From contig NW_023503372.1 in assembly GCF_014529535.1 (NCBI RefSeq), positions 3,762,988 through 3,826,987 on the forward strand: DNA of 64,000 nucleotides. Reading direction: 5' to 3'. Each line of letters begins with the position of its first letter. The stretch's first letter is position 1. This document shows positions 33,101-45,539 of the stretch, in pieces. Made by a program: the position numbers and the translations under genes. The notes under the pieces were generated by a model that had not been told where the DNA came from, did not search any database, and saw only the letters and a list, made by a program, of their open reading frames with translations. This stretch comes from Bradysia coprophila (taxonomy: Eukaryota; Arthropoda; Insecta; Diptera; Sciaridae).

Positions 33101-36100
33101 AAATGCAGAAAGGCATATTAGCGAATTATAATAAAAATGAAAATTAAATAAATTTTAGCTTCTTTGTCGAAAAAAATGATAAAATAAGAAACATAATTGA
33201 AAACGCAAAGGGTAAAATTTTCGATTTTAGGCCACCATCTTGACTATCGGCACTTTCAGCTACATTGAAGAACTGTCAATGCTTTACATTCTGCTAGAAC
33301 ATTTTTTTAATACTATCAAGTTCCCACGATATCATGCCCGAGCCTTAAAAGTCTCAAAATTCGATACGATTAGAATCCCACACATTGCAGGCTTTATATA
33401 GCAAAAAGCATGTCTACAACAAACTAAGTAAAAGATTTCTGAAATCAAACTCTGAAAATCTTCGATCAAATGAAGTAATAGTTTCAACAGTAAAACTATT
33501 AATATGCTTGCCGTCTGTGACTTGACTTGACTTGACTTGACTTGACTTTTGTAATAACAAGCTTGCCCCTGTGGGCTCACCCATGAGATTATTTGGACGT
33601 GAGGACTTTGACTTGAATGATCACGAATGAAATTCAGGTCCTAATCCTCCCTTTTCTCTCTCCTAGACGCGGTTCATTGTACACCAGAGAACAACCTCAC
33701 ATTTCCTCTCACCTCCGACACTTTGTGTACGATGAACTTTGTCAGTGGTGGGGCCACTACTTGTATTACCTTGACTTATATACCAGGGACGAGCCAAGGT
33801 AACTAACTCAACCACCGTCGTTCGATCTATGTGGTCGGACTAACTACTTTCATAATATTGTCATTTCTCGTTCAATATAGAGATTACCTGTTCGCACACA
33901 TAATTGTTACCTGTCGCCCCGAGTCGGTGTTGATGTTTGTTTTCGCAAGCTCGCATTACTGACGTCGTTTCATACTTATGTACATATGCTGTGCATTCAT
34001 ATCGTCTTAGGCTAAGATCTTAATCGTTATGTGGATTATGGCGTTCCAGCCTTCCTCGTGAACCGCATCATCGGTGCCATACTACAAGAACGGACTTCTA
34101 TACTCTGGGAGAAACGCCGAACCAAAGCGTATCGTAAGCGGAAGGGAATAAAGCAAGGATGTCCGATATCTCCGTACATTTTCGTACTGATAATGAACCA
34201 TGCCATCCGTAACGTCTGTGGACGGTTATCCATCGACCCAGCGTTGTCGTCCTTCAAGTTGCCTCTGTTGCTAGCTTATGCTGATGACATCATCGTGCTC
34301 GTCGACAACCTTCGTTCAGCTGGGTGTATACTCGCTGCTTTAGAAGAAGAGTTAGTGAGAATTGGGTTGTCCATCAATATCAACAAGTGTAGCATTATGT
34401 TGAGGGATCCTGTAGGAAGGGAGCCTGTTTTATCCGACAGCGTGCAGATCAACGGCCACACAATGAAGGTCGTCAACGTGACGAAATATCTGGGAATCTA
34501 CATTTCGTCTGATCTTGATCGTCGCAGCACCGTTTCTCACCGCATTCAGACCGGTTATCGGTCTTTCCACATGCTCGTACCATTCTTACAAGAACACCGA
34601 TTACCCTTCGATTTGTTACGGAAAATTTACCTGAGCGTACTCGTGATGTACGGAATAAAGGTGGCCACCTTGACCAAGATATAATATAATATAATATGCT
34701 TGCCGTCTGTGAGAGGTTAAACTGTAATCACTTCAAACTAATATCTTGACACTCATAACAGGTACATTTGCCGTTGTTACAATTATGATCGGCAAAGAAG
34801 TATCGACACATGACTCATACGATCCCGTTGTAGTAGCAACTACCCTTTGCCTTATCGTTGGAACTATTCAGGTAAATTGGTGATCATTTAAGGAAAATAT
34901 GTTTTCATTCCATACGCATTTATCATCTCGACTGCCACAGCTGGCCATGTACATCCTTCGTCTCGGAATCATATCATCTCTTCTGTCCGAAACGCTCGTT
35001 TCTGGATTTACGACCGGAGCTGCTTTGCATGTGCTCGTATCTCAGCTTAAAGATTTGTTTGGCATTGAGCTTAAGAAGGAAAATGCCAATTTCCAAAATG
35101 TTTATGTAAGTTATACATACCTTCGATGGGATACCAAGTGCGCTAGTTATTCGTTATCATTTTCAGGCAGTCATTGAACTATTTCAAAAATTAATTGATA
35201 AGAAATACAACGGGTTGGCCGTTATAATATCGATCGCTACGATTTTGCTGATTGTTTTAAACAATGAAATCTTGAAACCAATTCTGGCAAAACGATGTCG
35301 CGTTCCCGTTCCCATTGAGTTAATTGTAGTGGTTGGAGGAACATTATTGGCCACTTACACCTCAATAATAGACGACTACAAGATTCGGCCGATCGGCGAA
35401 ATACCAACAGGATTTCCAAGTAATTTTAGCAACGTTGTAGTGACGTAATCCAGCTAATCTTAACATACGAATGAACATATTTTCCTTGTAGACATTACAA
35501 TACCCAGTACGGCTTTAATGTCAGATTTGCTTATTGGTGGATTTACAATTTCTATGGTCTCATACACCGTTTCCGTTTCGATGGCTCTAATATTTGCTAA
35601 AAAAATGAGCTATGAGGTCGACTTCAATCAGGAACTCCTTGCCATGGGAAGTGCGAATGTCGTGGGATCATTTCTATCATGCTTTCCAGTGAGCGCTTCC
35701 CTTTCCCGATCAACCATTCAACAAACAGTCGGTGGGCGAACACAAGTAGCTTCGCTAATATCTTGTGCAATTTTAACGTTGGTACTGCTATGGTGTGGAC
35801 CATTCTTCGAATGTCTGCCAAAGGTATCGAACTGTACGCCATGTGTTGTCATATCGGAAATAACTCTGCGTGTTCTTAGTGTGTGCTTTCTAGCGTTATC
35901 GTCGTCGCGTTGAAGGGGATGCTACTGCAAACTAAGGATTTCATTAAATTTTACAAGCTCAGTCATTTGGACGCTGTAGTGTGGATTGGGACATTCGTTA
36001 CGGTGGTTTTCATAGCCATCGATATTGGTCTCGCTGTGGGAATTGTATTGAGCGTCAGTTGTATTTTCATCAGAGGATCGAAGCCCTACACATGCTTGTT

Positions 36101-36709
36101 GGGAAAAATACCGAAAACCGATTTCTACTTAGACATTGAACGGTACAAAGTGGTAAGTTGTGATCGTCAAGACTGGAAGACTAGTTCAAATGATTTCTAG
36201 AAAAAATTGTTTTCAGGCTGAGGAAATTCCAGGCATAAAAATCTATCACTACTGTGGCAGCTTAAATTTTGCATCTCGAAATGCATTCAAAAAGAATCTC
36301 TGTGAACAGATTGGCGTTGATTTGGCGTTAGAGAAGAAACGGATGCTCAAGTCTGAGAACTATGAACCAATTTATTTGAAATGTCTAATATTGGACTTTT
36401 CGGCGTTAAGTTACATTGATCCATCCGGCGTCACATCATTGATAATACTGGTGAAAGAGTTTAACAAACTCCAAATTCTTGTATTCATCAGTGGTTGTTC
36501 GTGTAAGTTTTCTATCACTTTGTGGTATTCCTTCTCCGTTTTAAAACCACAATTGTCAATTAACTGTAGGTCCTGTGTACGAAGTTATGAAAAAGTGTGG
36601 CCTCAAAGAGTCAGCGGATGGTTATTTCAAATTCTTTCCAACCGTTTCCGATGCTGTTCATCATGCGCAAGAGGCGTTTGTACAAATCAGTGTTATCACA
36701 TCGTTATAA
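30114..36709 (+). CDS. SLC26-family anion (sulfate/bicarbonate-type) transporter
   Basis: Ten exons with consistent phases: 30114-30231, 30292-30450, 32273-32383, 34762-34871, 34941-35105, 35167-35419, 35492-35823, 35880-36152, 36217-36502 and 36570-36709, giving 648 residues. The N-terminal cytoplasmic part leads to the sulfate-transporter signature ([20 protein letters not shown], residues 75-92; [20 protein letters not shown] follows). Next come the polytopic membrane domain (residues about 75-465, including [20 protein letters not shown]) and a C-terminal STAS domain (about 505-640, [17 protein letters not shown]). The usual Gly after IPQ in this motif is Ser here. Insects have several SLC26 paralogues, including Prestin, and I cannot say which this is. 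Intron 3 contains a LINE insertion. AATAAA at 36835 is a likely polyadenylation signal. Confidence 0.96.
33521..34692 (+). mobile_element. Internally deleted non-LTR retrotransposon in SLC26 intron 3, 20-bp TSD
   Basis: AATATGCTTGCCGTCTGTGA occurs at 33501-33520 and again at 34693-34712, exactly flanking the insert. The insert starts with five CTTGA units, contains an RT fragment in sense with the host gene, and ends in an ATAAT-type simple tail (about 34681-34692). A 20-bp duplication plus an A/T-rich tail is the mark of target-primed reverse transcription. Confidence 0.93.
34014..34684 (+). pseudogene. LINE reverse transcriptase fragment
   Basis: About 222 open codons are present. They show RT motifs: [20 protein letters not shown] (motif B region), [11 protein letters not shown] (catalytic Tyr-Ala-Asp-Asp), [12 protein letters not shown] and [13 protein letters not shown]. 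The finger and palm upstream motifs, the endonuclease and everything beyond [11 protein letters not shown] are missing, and the frame runs directly into the simple-repeat tail. It cannot encode a working RT. The clade is not settled; motif style fits the I/Jockey/CR1 range. Confidence 0.88.
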
Positions 36710-36834
36710 CGCATTTTCAAATCGTTACGATTTGGGAAATTTTTATTTTATATTAAGTCATTGCACTAATGACCGACGCTATTTATTTGTTAATTAAAAT
36801 CAATAGTCGCCCATTGAGAAGCTTTTATTTTAGA

Positions 36835-36840
36835 AATAAA
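36835..36840 (+). promoter_or_regulatory. Polyadenylation signal of the SLC26 gene
   Basis: AATAAA 126 bases after the stop codon, in a T/A-rich 3' UTR. Confidence 0.6.
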
Positions 36841-37860
36841 AAGAAACTTTGAATTCTATCTGCACATGTGATACCTAACTGTTCCTGACTTTTATGCTTA
36901 CATTGAGTTTATGATACAACCATCGAGCTTATGGACAGCAACTCAAGCTCGTAAGCGATTTTCTGTTATGATTGATTCATGTGCTGTTGACAATGATCTC
37001 AAAAATAAGCGACCCACTGAAGTGTTCATACCCTAATATAGCAGAGTGCAAGTTAAAACCAATGTATTTGAAGATTTTCCACCAAATAACAGAAAGTACT
37101 TTAATCAAAAGAAAAGTAGCAGATTGAAGGATTGAAGCGCAACAGACTTGAATATCCGTGAAACAAAAAAAAACCTTGGCGACAACGCAATATATACTCG
37201 AGGAATATCCATCCACCTATAAGAAATTCCAACAAGAGTCTTTGCTGCCAGAGCAGAGCGAACATCAAAAAACAAAGCTAAAGGTGACATTTCTATTTTA
37301 TTCCCCATCACATCAAGAGGGGAGAAAATAGACATTTTCTCCCCCGAAATGTCATCAAAATAGACTATTTCCATCATTCGTCTCATAGTCGGCATTCGAA
37401 CGCTTGACTTTTTCATAAAACATTTTGTACCAAGATCAGAGAAGAAGAGCACAAACGAAGTAAAATTATACGTGAAAAACGTCGCTAACCTTGGTAAAAT
37501 TATAATAAATCCATCAATTTGATTGATTTTCCGGGTGACATTTATATAATAGTAGATTATGCACCCCTGCCAAAAATGTTTGTTTTGACGATTTGGAAGT
37601 TATGTACACAGCCGAAGGCGTGCATACGCTATCTTACTCAACAAGGCGAAAGATCAACAAAACCAAAATCGACACAACGAAGTGACGTATGTGTTATCTC
37701 CCTAGACGCACACTGCGTTGAGTAAAACTTATTACTTTAGCCAATAAGCAAACACACGATTATTGATTAATTTCCCAGGAGTGTTATTAGCAGCAAACGA
37801 ACTCGAACCAAAATTTAAGGTCACCACTGATTTTAGTGTTAATTGTAATTCGGACAGACA
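36841..37860. other. Intergenic SLC26-ionotropic receptor
   Basis: No exon recognised. A 115-codon minus-strand ORF (37105-37452) crosses a small hairpin (GGGGAGAAAATAGACATTTTCTCCCC, near 37320-37345) and has no recognisable family. Promoter elements for the receptor gene should lie here, but none stands out. Confidence 0.45.
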
Positions 37861-39998
37861 ATGAGACAGAAACATAAAGTTGCGGCGGTTTCGACTGTAA
37901 TACTGCTGATTTATATAACAAGAGTATCAGCGTTGTATCATGAGAACTTAGGATTGGATAGTAACTTAGACCGGGAGAAGCTGATGAATTACTTGTCGAC
38001 AGTGCTTTGTTCAATTGACATTAAGTTTGCTAACATTTACTTTGAATTTGAGTCTGTAGGTAAAATCTTAGACGATGTTATAGCTGTAAATTCGTGCTGT
38101 ATACCACCGTCTACAAAAATTTTTGCGTAAGTTCCGGTATCGAAGAAAATTCCACTGAAATTCATTTTTTTCGAAAGAGTACCCACATATTGTAGTTCTG
38201 CTGTGGTACACCAAAATAACGTATCATAATTGTGTCCTTGCTAACTAAGAGCTTTTGAGAGTTTTCGAAAGCTTTGAGCTTTTTTTGTGTTACACTAAAA
38301 AGTTCCACTTTTTCAATGGAATCCAAAAGAAGCTCAAAGTTCTCGAAAATTTTCAAAAGCTCACTGAAGCACAAACACAATGCGATACGATGTTTTGGCT
38401 TTACACGGTAGAATTTTAGTCATGCCCATCCTTTACAATCTGTTTTCAGATTCAAAAATGAAGCCACCAATTTCTCAGTTAGCACAAGCAGTGGGACTCG
38501 TCTGCTAATATTACTGGAATTAGAACTGAAGAGCCAGATTTTTCCGATGTTATTCAAGATTAGACAGAAGGAAAGCTTCAATTTGTTCTACATGATCGTC
38601 ACTGAAAAGAGGTTGTCCGCTGATCATGAAAATCTTCTCAAAGAAATGTATTGGAATTACAATCTATTAAATGCTGTGGTTGTGGCTACAGAAGACGGTA
38701 AGTCTGATGTAAGTGTGATCACTTACAATCCGTTTAAGAATGAAACCATTCGAATACCGAGCAATGCACACAAGAAGGAAGAATTGTTCGTCAGAAAGAA
38801 TTCAAATATTTTCGGCTCTCCCATTAACATTGTCATGTATAGAGATTACATAACAACACTGACCAAAGAAGCCAAAAAGATAAATTACAATTACGAAATT
38901 TTTCTTCCTGACTTAATATCGTCGGCAATGAATGCTACACTGATTCTGAAAACTCCTTTAACAAAGGACTTAAAAATTGAGGAAATGGTATCTGCAGACT
39001 TAAGTTTAAATGGAAGGATCTACGAGGTCGATTTAATTACTGAAAGCGGAATAGAAGAAACAATTATGTTAAGACGGCACGATATGTGCATACTTTTGCC
39101 CTACAACCGAATTCGAAATACGTTCAAAATGATAACCAAAACAGTGGACTCATTCGTGTGGATGTCCATGATCGTGGTAACATTTCAAGTGTGGATCAGC
39201 TTGTTCATACTTAGAAGAACACGACGCAGGATACAACGCCACAAATCGTGGAACCACGTGTTTTTATTCGATCTATTCGGGTTCCATGTTAACCAAGCGT
39301 TAACGCATGTACCAGAAAATGCTGCGCCCAGATTGGTCATTGTCTCGTGTCTAATATATTGTCTCGTGATTAAATCAGTGTTCGAGGGCTTACTGTACAC
39401 TAATATTGCCAGAAGTCAAGAGACAAGAATATCAACTGTTGACCAGCTATTAGAAATGAACCAACACGAATTATTGGTGAACAACATCGTTTACAATTAC
39501 TCGGAACATTTCCTGAAACATTCTCCAATTAAAAATCGTTTCAAAGTCATACACTATTTGGAGTTTGTAGAGCGACTTGACTCTCACGAAGTCAATTATG
39601 CGTTCGTAGGCGGAATGAGGGGAGCAAAATTTTACGAAAATACTTGCATCGTTGAAGGCCAACCAGTTTTCTACGTAATGGACGAATGTATTATTCCTTT
39701 CATGGCACGATACTTTGTACGAGCTGGCTCTCCGTTCTTGAATCGTATAAATTTCTTACTTCGATTAGCGGATGAAAGTGGCCTATTTGGTTATTGGGAG
39801 AAGGAACTAAGCAACTCCTACAATAAATTGAAGCAACGTCAACAGCTTTTCGCTCATCAGACACCAATAGATTTAGAGCTGTTGGGTTTCATTTTTCAAA
39901 TCTGGAGCTACGGACTTGCAATAGCTACCGTAATATTTATCATTGAGCGGTATGCTTCAACGTTTAAAATTCGTACAGAAAGTTGGACAATACCGTAA
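37861..39998 (+). CDS. Divergent ionotropic receptor (IR) chemoreceptor
   Basis: Two exons, 37861-38126 and 38450-39998, join in phase (GC|A) to give about 604 residues. A hydrophobic leader (VSTVILLIYITRVSALY) begins the protein. The membrane part follows the ionotropic glutamate receptor plan: first span near residues 325-345 (FVWMSMIVVTFQVWISLFIL), a pore-loop region and second span (PRLVIVSCLIYCLVIKSVFEGLLYTNI), the second ligand-binding half, and a last span near 565-588 (IFQIWSYGLAIATVIFIIERY). The RTRRR.QRHKSWNHV loop and overall divergence fit the antennal/gustatory IR radiation of insects and not synaptic receptors. Such IRs are cation channels in sensory neurons and act with co-receptors. 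I cannot assign an orthologue. AATAAA at 40139 is a likely polyadenylation signal. Confidence 0.9.
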
Positions 39999-40138
39999 TG
40001 CTGATGCAAGTCCGGTTTCTTAATGTTGCAAGGTTGCTCACTGTGTGGAATCGAGTAGACTATTTTTACTTCTTCCCTCTTCGGTAGCGGCTTATTTCAG
40101 TAGTTCCATTCAATTATGTAACCAGAAAAGTGTTTATA

Positions 40139-40144
40139 AATAAA
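40139..40144 (+). promoter_or_regulatory. Polyadenylation signal of the ionotropic receptor
   Basis: AATAAA about 140 bases after the receptor stop codon. Confidence 0.55.
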
Positions 40145-41243
40145 TAATAGAAATGTTTAGTTTTGCTGAAATTTATGCGTTCATCTTTCCTAGTAACAAT
40201 ATGAAACACAGCCTCGAATACGTTAGAAAAAGAAAACAAAAACGAAAATCACGAAATTCTGTACCTTATTTTGTAACGTTGTCATCTGATAAGATTTTAT
40301 TAGAAGTAACTCATCATGCCCGCACGTTAGTAAGCGGGCGTGACGCAGGTCCACTACCAAAAATGTAAAAAAAAAAAATTGGGGACGGCGGAGCATATTT
40401 ACAGCAACTTTTTGACTTCTCCCCCTTGGCTCCAATGGCCCCCCTAAGCTAAAAAAATGACAGGCCCCAGTTTTGTTACTACGTTAGCTATTCCCTACAA
40501 CTTTGTAGAACATCAAAAAGCTGTAGGACTAGCAGGAACCGAGAAATTTGTTGCCCACGCTACAAGATTTTCCACTTTTAAATGGATTGAGCCGTGTGAC
40601 GCAAATTTATTTTTGTAAAATTTTCTTTCACAAATTTTTTGGGTCAATTTTTGTTGATAAAACTTTTGCGTACGGCACACAATGCGTCACCCTCAGCGAT
40701 ATCAGTTATTTTGTAATTAAGATAAAGGACTTGCGTCACATTTACCCTTTAAGGGTTTTTTGACTGATTACTTCATTAATTACCTATTAGTGGAATGTTT
40801 ATTCTCGCAAAATCGCTAAATTCAAAAATTTTAGAATATTGGAACTAACAATGGATATCTTCACCATGTCAGTTGTAATAGGTAACTCGAACCTATTAGA
40901 AGCTAAGATGGAAGCGACAGAGCTTTAGGCCATAAACAGGCCTCAATCATGTCAATAGAAAAAATTTTAATTTCCTCATCGGGGACAACAAAGCCAAGCT
41001 GGATTCTGCTACTGTTTCGATTTTTGATCTGAGAGATGATTTCTTTGCATCTCCGATGCTGTTGAAACTTTTTGGTATGCAAATTCCTAGTAGGTTACCT
41101 TGGATACTGCGAGAGTGATAAATTACATAAAGCAAGAATTTTGTGACACTCATCAACTGATTCGTATGTTTTTTGAGCAACTCGCTTCTGTAACTGTCTT
41201 TTCGACAGTTGAAACACAGTTGAAAAACAGTTGACGAATTTGA
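40145..41243. other. Intergenic, no gene seen
   Basis: Contains a short inverted repeat around GCCCGCACG...CGGGCGTG (near 40318-40341), a poly-A run at 40369-40379 and a short ACAGTTGAAA direct repeat just left of the LINE (about 41206-41236). No credible ORF. Confidence 0.45.
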
Positions 41244-43235
41244 TCAAATTTCGACGAAGAGCTTGAAAAATTAAATTATCGTTCTAATGGATCACATACT
41301 CACGGAAAAGTATCAACGTTTAATGATACAGAATCGAGACGATCAAATGAAGCAATTGAACACAACAATAGACTGTTAACTTCAAATAAAGAGAAGGGTA
41401 AGGCATTCTTAAAACATTACACGAAAGTCTCATCTGGTGCATCGAAAATACGAAAGTATTCCATCCGAAAAAGTAAAATTCCGTTCACTTTCAATGAATT
41501 TGAAGTAGCAAGTGAAACCCTGAAAAAGGATAAAGCGCCAGGACCTGATGGAATTTTACCAGAATTTATTTTAAATCTCGATATACAAGCGAAAGTTGTA
41601 CTTTTGGCGTTTCTGAATTTCGTCTTGTTCAATGGAATACCAGCAATATGGAGAAAGGCAACCATTGTACCAGTTTTAAAACCGAAGAAAAAAGCTAACA
41701 AATTAGTTAGCTATCGACCAGTCGCATTAACATCCATTCTCTGCAAACTTTATAAGAAAATGATAATAAATCGGTTAAATAAAGAACTTCGGGAAAGAAA
41801 AATTATACATGCAGCCCAGGGAGCATTTCAACCACATAAATCGTCAATAGATCAAGCTGCATTTCTATGTCAACGAATACAAGACGGTTTCAATGCGAAA
41901 TTAACAACTCTTATCACGTTCGTCGATTTGAGAGCTGCATACGACCTCGTTTCTAGGGACATTCTCATTCAAAAACTGATCGAAATGAACATCTCCGGAT
42001 CAATAATTCATTCCATTTGCGATTTTTTGTGCCAAAGATTCATATCGGTTCGTTATAATGATTACACGACGTCGTACAAACAAGTAAAAAGAGGCTTACC
42101 ACAAGGCGCCGTTTCAAGCACGACTCTGTTCAACATATTTCTCAATGACCTGTGCTACAAACTACGAACAATACCTGGCATCGAAATTATCTTATACGCC
42201 GACGATCTAGCAATTATGGGACTAGGTGATGATATGAAAATCATAGAAAACATAATGAATTGCGCACTAAATGTGTTATATGAATGGACAATCGAAAATC
42301 AAATGGAAGTGAACACAGAAAAAACCAAGTACCAAATATTTAGTATGTGCAACATTCCATTCAAACCGTATCTAAGTTTCAATCATACGACAGTTGAAGA
42401 AATCTTGAATCAATGTTACCTTGGTATCATTTTAGACCAGAGATTAACATTCAGAAACCATGTAGAAGAAATTACCAATAAAGCTGAAAGCAAACTCAAA
42501 CTATTGAAAAGATTGACCGGAACAACATGGGGAGCATCGAAAGACACATTACTGTTGACGTATAAAATGTACATCCACCCAGTTCTTACGTACGGAGAAG
42601 AACTGTTGATCACAGCCAGTAATTCAGTCAAAAATAAACTAGAATTAATTCAAAACAAAGCATTGAGAACAATTTGCGGAGGAGTCAAATTTACACCGAT
42701 CACTTCAATGGAAATGTTTACCGATATAAAAACAATACAATCTTCAAGAGAAGAGGCAGCCCTGAAAGCATACGAAAGAATTATTAGAACCCCGAACAGC
42801 TTATGGAATAATTTCAAGACCACTGAACAACGACTGAAATCGAAATATTCATTTGTGAATAAAATAGATTCACTATATCAAAAATATGAAATGAATTTAC
42901 CGGAAAAAGTTCGTAAATTTACGTATAAAAAACAATCAAAACTACGCAACAAGAAATTCAATGAATCAAAAACAATGATCAAACAGAACGTAAAAAATGC
43001 AATCACGCTTCACAATAATGAATTATCAGATGGAAAAGTGTGGGCTAATATCAACAATAAAAGTGTGAAATCAAAAGATAGACCAACGTACGTTGCGAAC
43101 TTTCGGAAAATAACGGGACATGACCTTCTTTACAAACATTTAAACAGAATGAAATTAATACCTTCTCCAATTTGTTCATTTTGTCAAATTGAAGAACAGA
43201 CGTCAGAACACATATTAACCTGTTATGGACTGTAG
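41244..43235 (+). pseudogene. LINE ORF2 fragment: reverse transcriptase and C-terminal zinc knuckle
   Basis: There are about 663 open codons. The order is a linker (DKAPGPDGILPEFIL, the common Lys-Ala-Pro-Gly-Pro-Asp-Gly motif before RT), then the RT core: YRPVALTSILCKLYKKMI, AAQGAFQPHKSSIDQAA, TFVDLRAAYDLV, GLPQGAVSSTTLFNIFLND and the catalytic YADDLAIM. Next come the LGIILDQRLTFRNHV and TYKMYIHPVLTYG thumb regions, and a C-terminal cysteine-histidine cluster (CSFCQIEEQTSEHILTC). There is no RNase H. One premature TAG at 43233 separates the last about 50 codons. This suggests the Jockey/I-like assemblage. A long nearly intact frame implies recent activity of the family. Confidence 0.9.
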
Positions 43236-43402
43236 GCTGAAATTGAAAATCTCAAGCAAACTTACCCGGACGAAGAAGAACTGTTCTCAAAACTATATTG
43301 GTCCGCGGAAGACAATAATTTCAATTATTTTTTTTTCTCGACTTCAACTTTGTTAAAAATCATTTCGAAAATAAAGAAAGAGCATTAGATACAAAAAAAA
43401 AA
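41244..43402 (+). mobile_element. 5'-truncated LINE, RT domain to poly-A tail
   Basis: The frame is open from 41244 to a TAG at 43233-43235 and continues in the same frame for another 50 codons to a TAG at 43386-43388, followed at once by an A-rich tail (to about 43402). The endonuclease domain is missing, which fits the usual 5' truncation of LINEs. No target duplication was found by eye. Confidence 0.88.
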
Positions 43403-45539
43403 TGATAAGCTTTCGTATGGAGCAGGCAGTAAAGGCCATCTGAGCTGGTTTTTACAACGCATGAGAGAAAGTAGTTAATTTTCGACCTCCACTGAAACTT
43501 GGAAAGCCTTTTTTGTGAAAAAAGATGTGTTTACCTCGGAAAAGAGTTGAAAATTGCATTTTCTTGGGTGACTTGTGCCACTCACCACTATCGAAATTGC
43601 ACCCATTTATTGATTTTAACATTCAAGATGTAAGAAAATTGTCTACAATGTTGAGTGCATTGTTGCCAATTTTGAGAAAATTTTGGTGGATATCCATTAC
43701 TTGAAGAACATTGAAGACATGTAAAAAATCAAAAAGGCAGAAAAATGAAACTTCTATACAAATATATTGAAAGACAACCACAGGGCGATGTCTGGCTAAT
43801 CTGGACCTGCACAGCATTTACTTACTTTAATATTACTATCTCAATAATGAATTGATTGGTTTGGAGATGCATACATCGGTGGAAGGTCTATAGCTGTACA
43901 AACCAAATTTTACAATTTCTTATGTAATGCTAACCAGACGTTGTACAGTGAGATTCAACATTATGGTTACACTTTTTCGTTTCAGCTGGTCGTTAGTTTT
44001 GTTTTCATACATCAATGTGTATTATGCGGGCGTGTTCCCATTCAATAGTACATTTATACAGAGATGCATATGCAAACAAGGAAGCATGAACGTGTAACCT
44101 TATTGCTGAATTTCACTGTATATCGTTGAATTCAAAATGAATTTCTATCGATTACTGAAAAATGAGAAATTTTTTTCGATGGAATTCAGGGAATTCATTA
44201 AACTATGCAACGCATACAAATAAATTCCATCCAACATCCATGAAACTCTGTACCCTGACAAACGTAATTGAACATTAGAATTGGTACAGTACAAAAAGAA
44301 TGCATGCGCACCCCCTCGGCTATTACGAAATGTGCAGAACGTTCCCACTAGAGATTCGGTTTTTATGATGCATTACATTTGATAAACTACATACTTCCCC
44401 TAAAGCTGTTCTCCAAAATACATTCTTTTTATCACTTCAGTTAACCACCTGTAATAGCGTGTAACGTTCCTCAGGCAATTTTCGTTGTGAACTCTGTGCA
44501 TAGAAGTGCATAATAATTGAAGTAATTGAAGTAAATGCAATTGCAAATTTGTGTGCTATAAAAATTGTTACATGACACAAGTGCAGTCTATTTTGGTATA
44601 TAAATCTCGAAGGCATCAACATTAGCATTCGACACACGTTTCCCAGAGAGTGTATTTTTGTATCAGTTAAAATAAGGTATTTATGGGAATGCAAAATTCC
44701 AGATTTCTAAATTGTGGTGTGCACATACACCATCACACACCTAGCTGGATAGTATCGTCAGTGCAGTCTATAAAACATTTCTTCTCGTTCATATTATATG
44801 CTTTGTTAGGCTTGCATAAAAATGGTTTGGAAAATAAGCTTCAACATACCCTTATATACGTTACGTATTATTCAAATAATTTCAACTTGAAACTTCTTCA
44901 ATCAGGAGAGTTCAACTGTTATGTTCATAGTAAATGTTACCAGAAACTTGAGTGAGGAACGACTTTTATAACAAAAGCTAATTGCATCCTCTTTAAAGAT
45001 TAACATCAACAAAATATTGATTTACTTACGTCGAAATGGCTATTTCCACCCGGGTTAAATTACCTGGGATGCACTATTTTCTCCCGGTAGCAAATAATCT
45101 AAACTACACTATTGGCACCAGTTTGTACAAGGAAAAATGAACGGGTGCAAATAGTCTTTACCCATACATTGGGTGTTTCGTCAGATGCATTCAGGGTGCA
45201 AAAAGCATCTACCAATTTAGAAGTGTCTACTGTTTCTGATGAAGGACGACGGACCACATTCATTTTTTCAAACTGTCACATCTTTCGATCTAAGCATTTT
45301 CAACAGCTCAAAGGAAAATCTTTTACTTCAATTGTTAAAACATACATTTTTCGTATAAAAGGTCGTACTAGTCAGAATTTGTCAATAATTTCTATCATAT
45401 CGCTGTCGATAACCGATGATATATGATATGTTTAACGTTACAAAGGTGCAACGGACCATTATAATAACATAAAGGTTACAAAATCCAAATTTGTAAAATG
45501 TTTAACTTTACCAATTAAAGGTGCCGTTCTCCGTTCACC
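43403..45539. other. Intergenic, no gene seen
   Basis: ORFs here are all below 105 codons, with no recognisable motifs and no splice-consistent partners. The copy of AAATCTTTTACTTC at 45316-45329 recurs elsewhere in the window. Confidence 0.45.

Noticed and set aside
37105..37452. 115-codon minus-strand ORF between SLC26 and the receptor
   Set aside because: It crosses a small hairpin and has no recognisable domain; AT-rich DNA yields such ORFs by chance.
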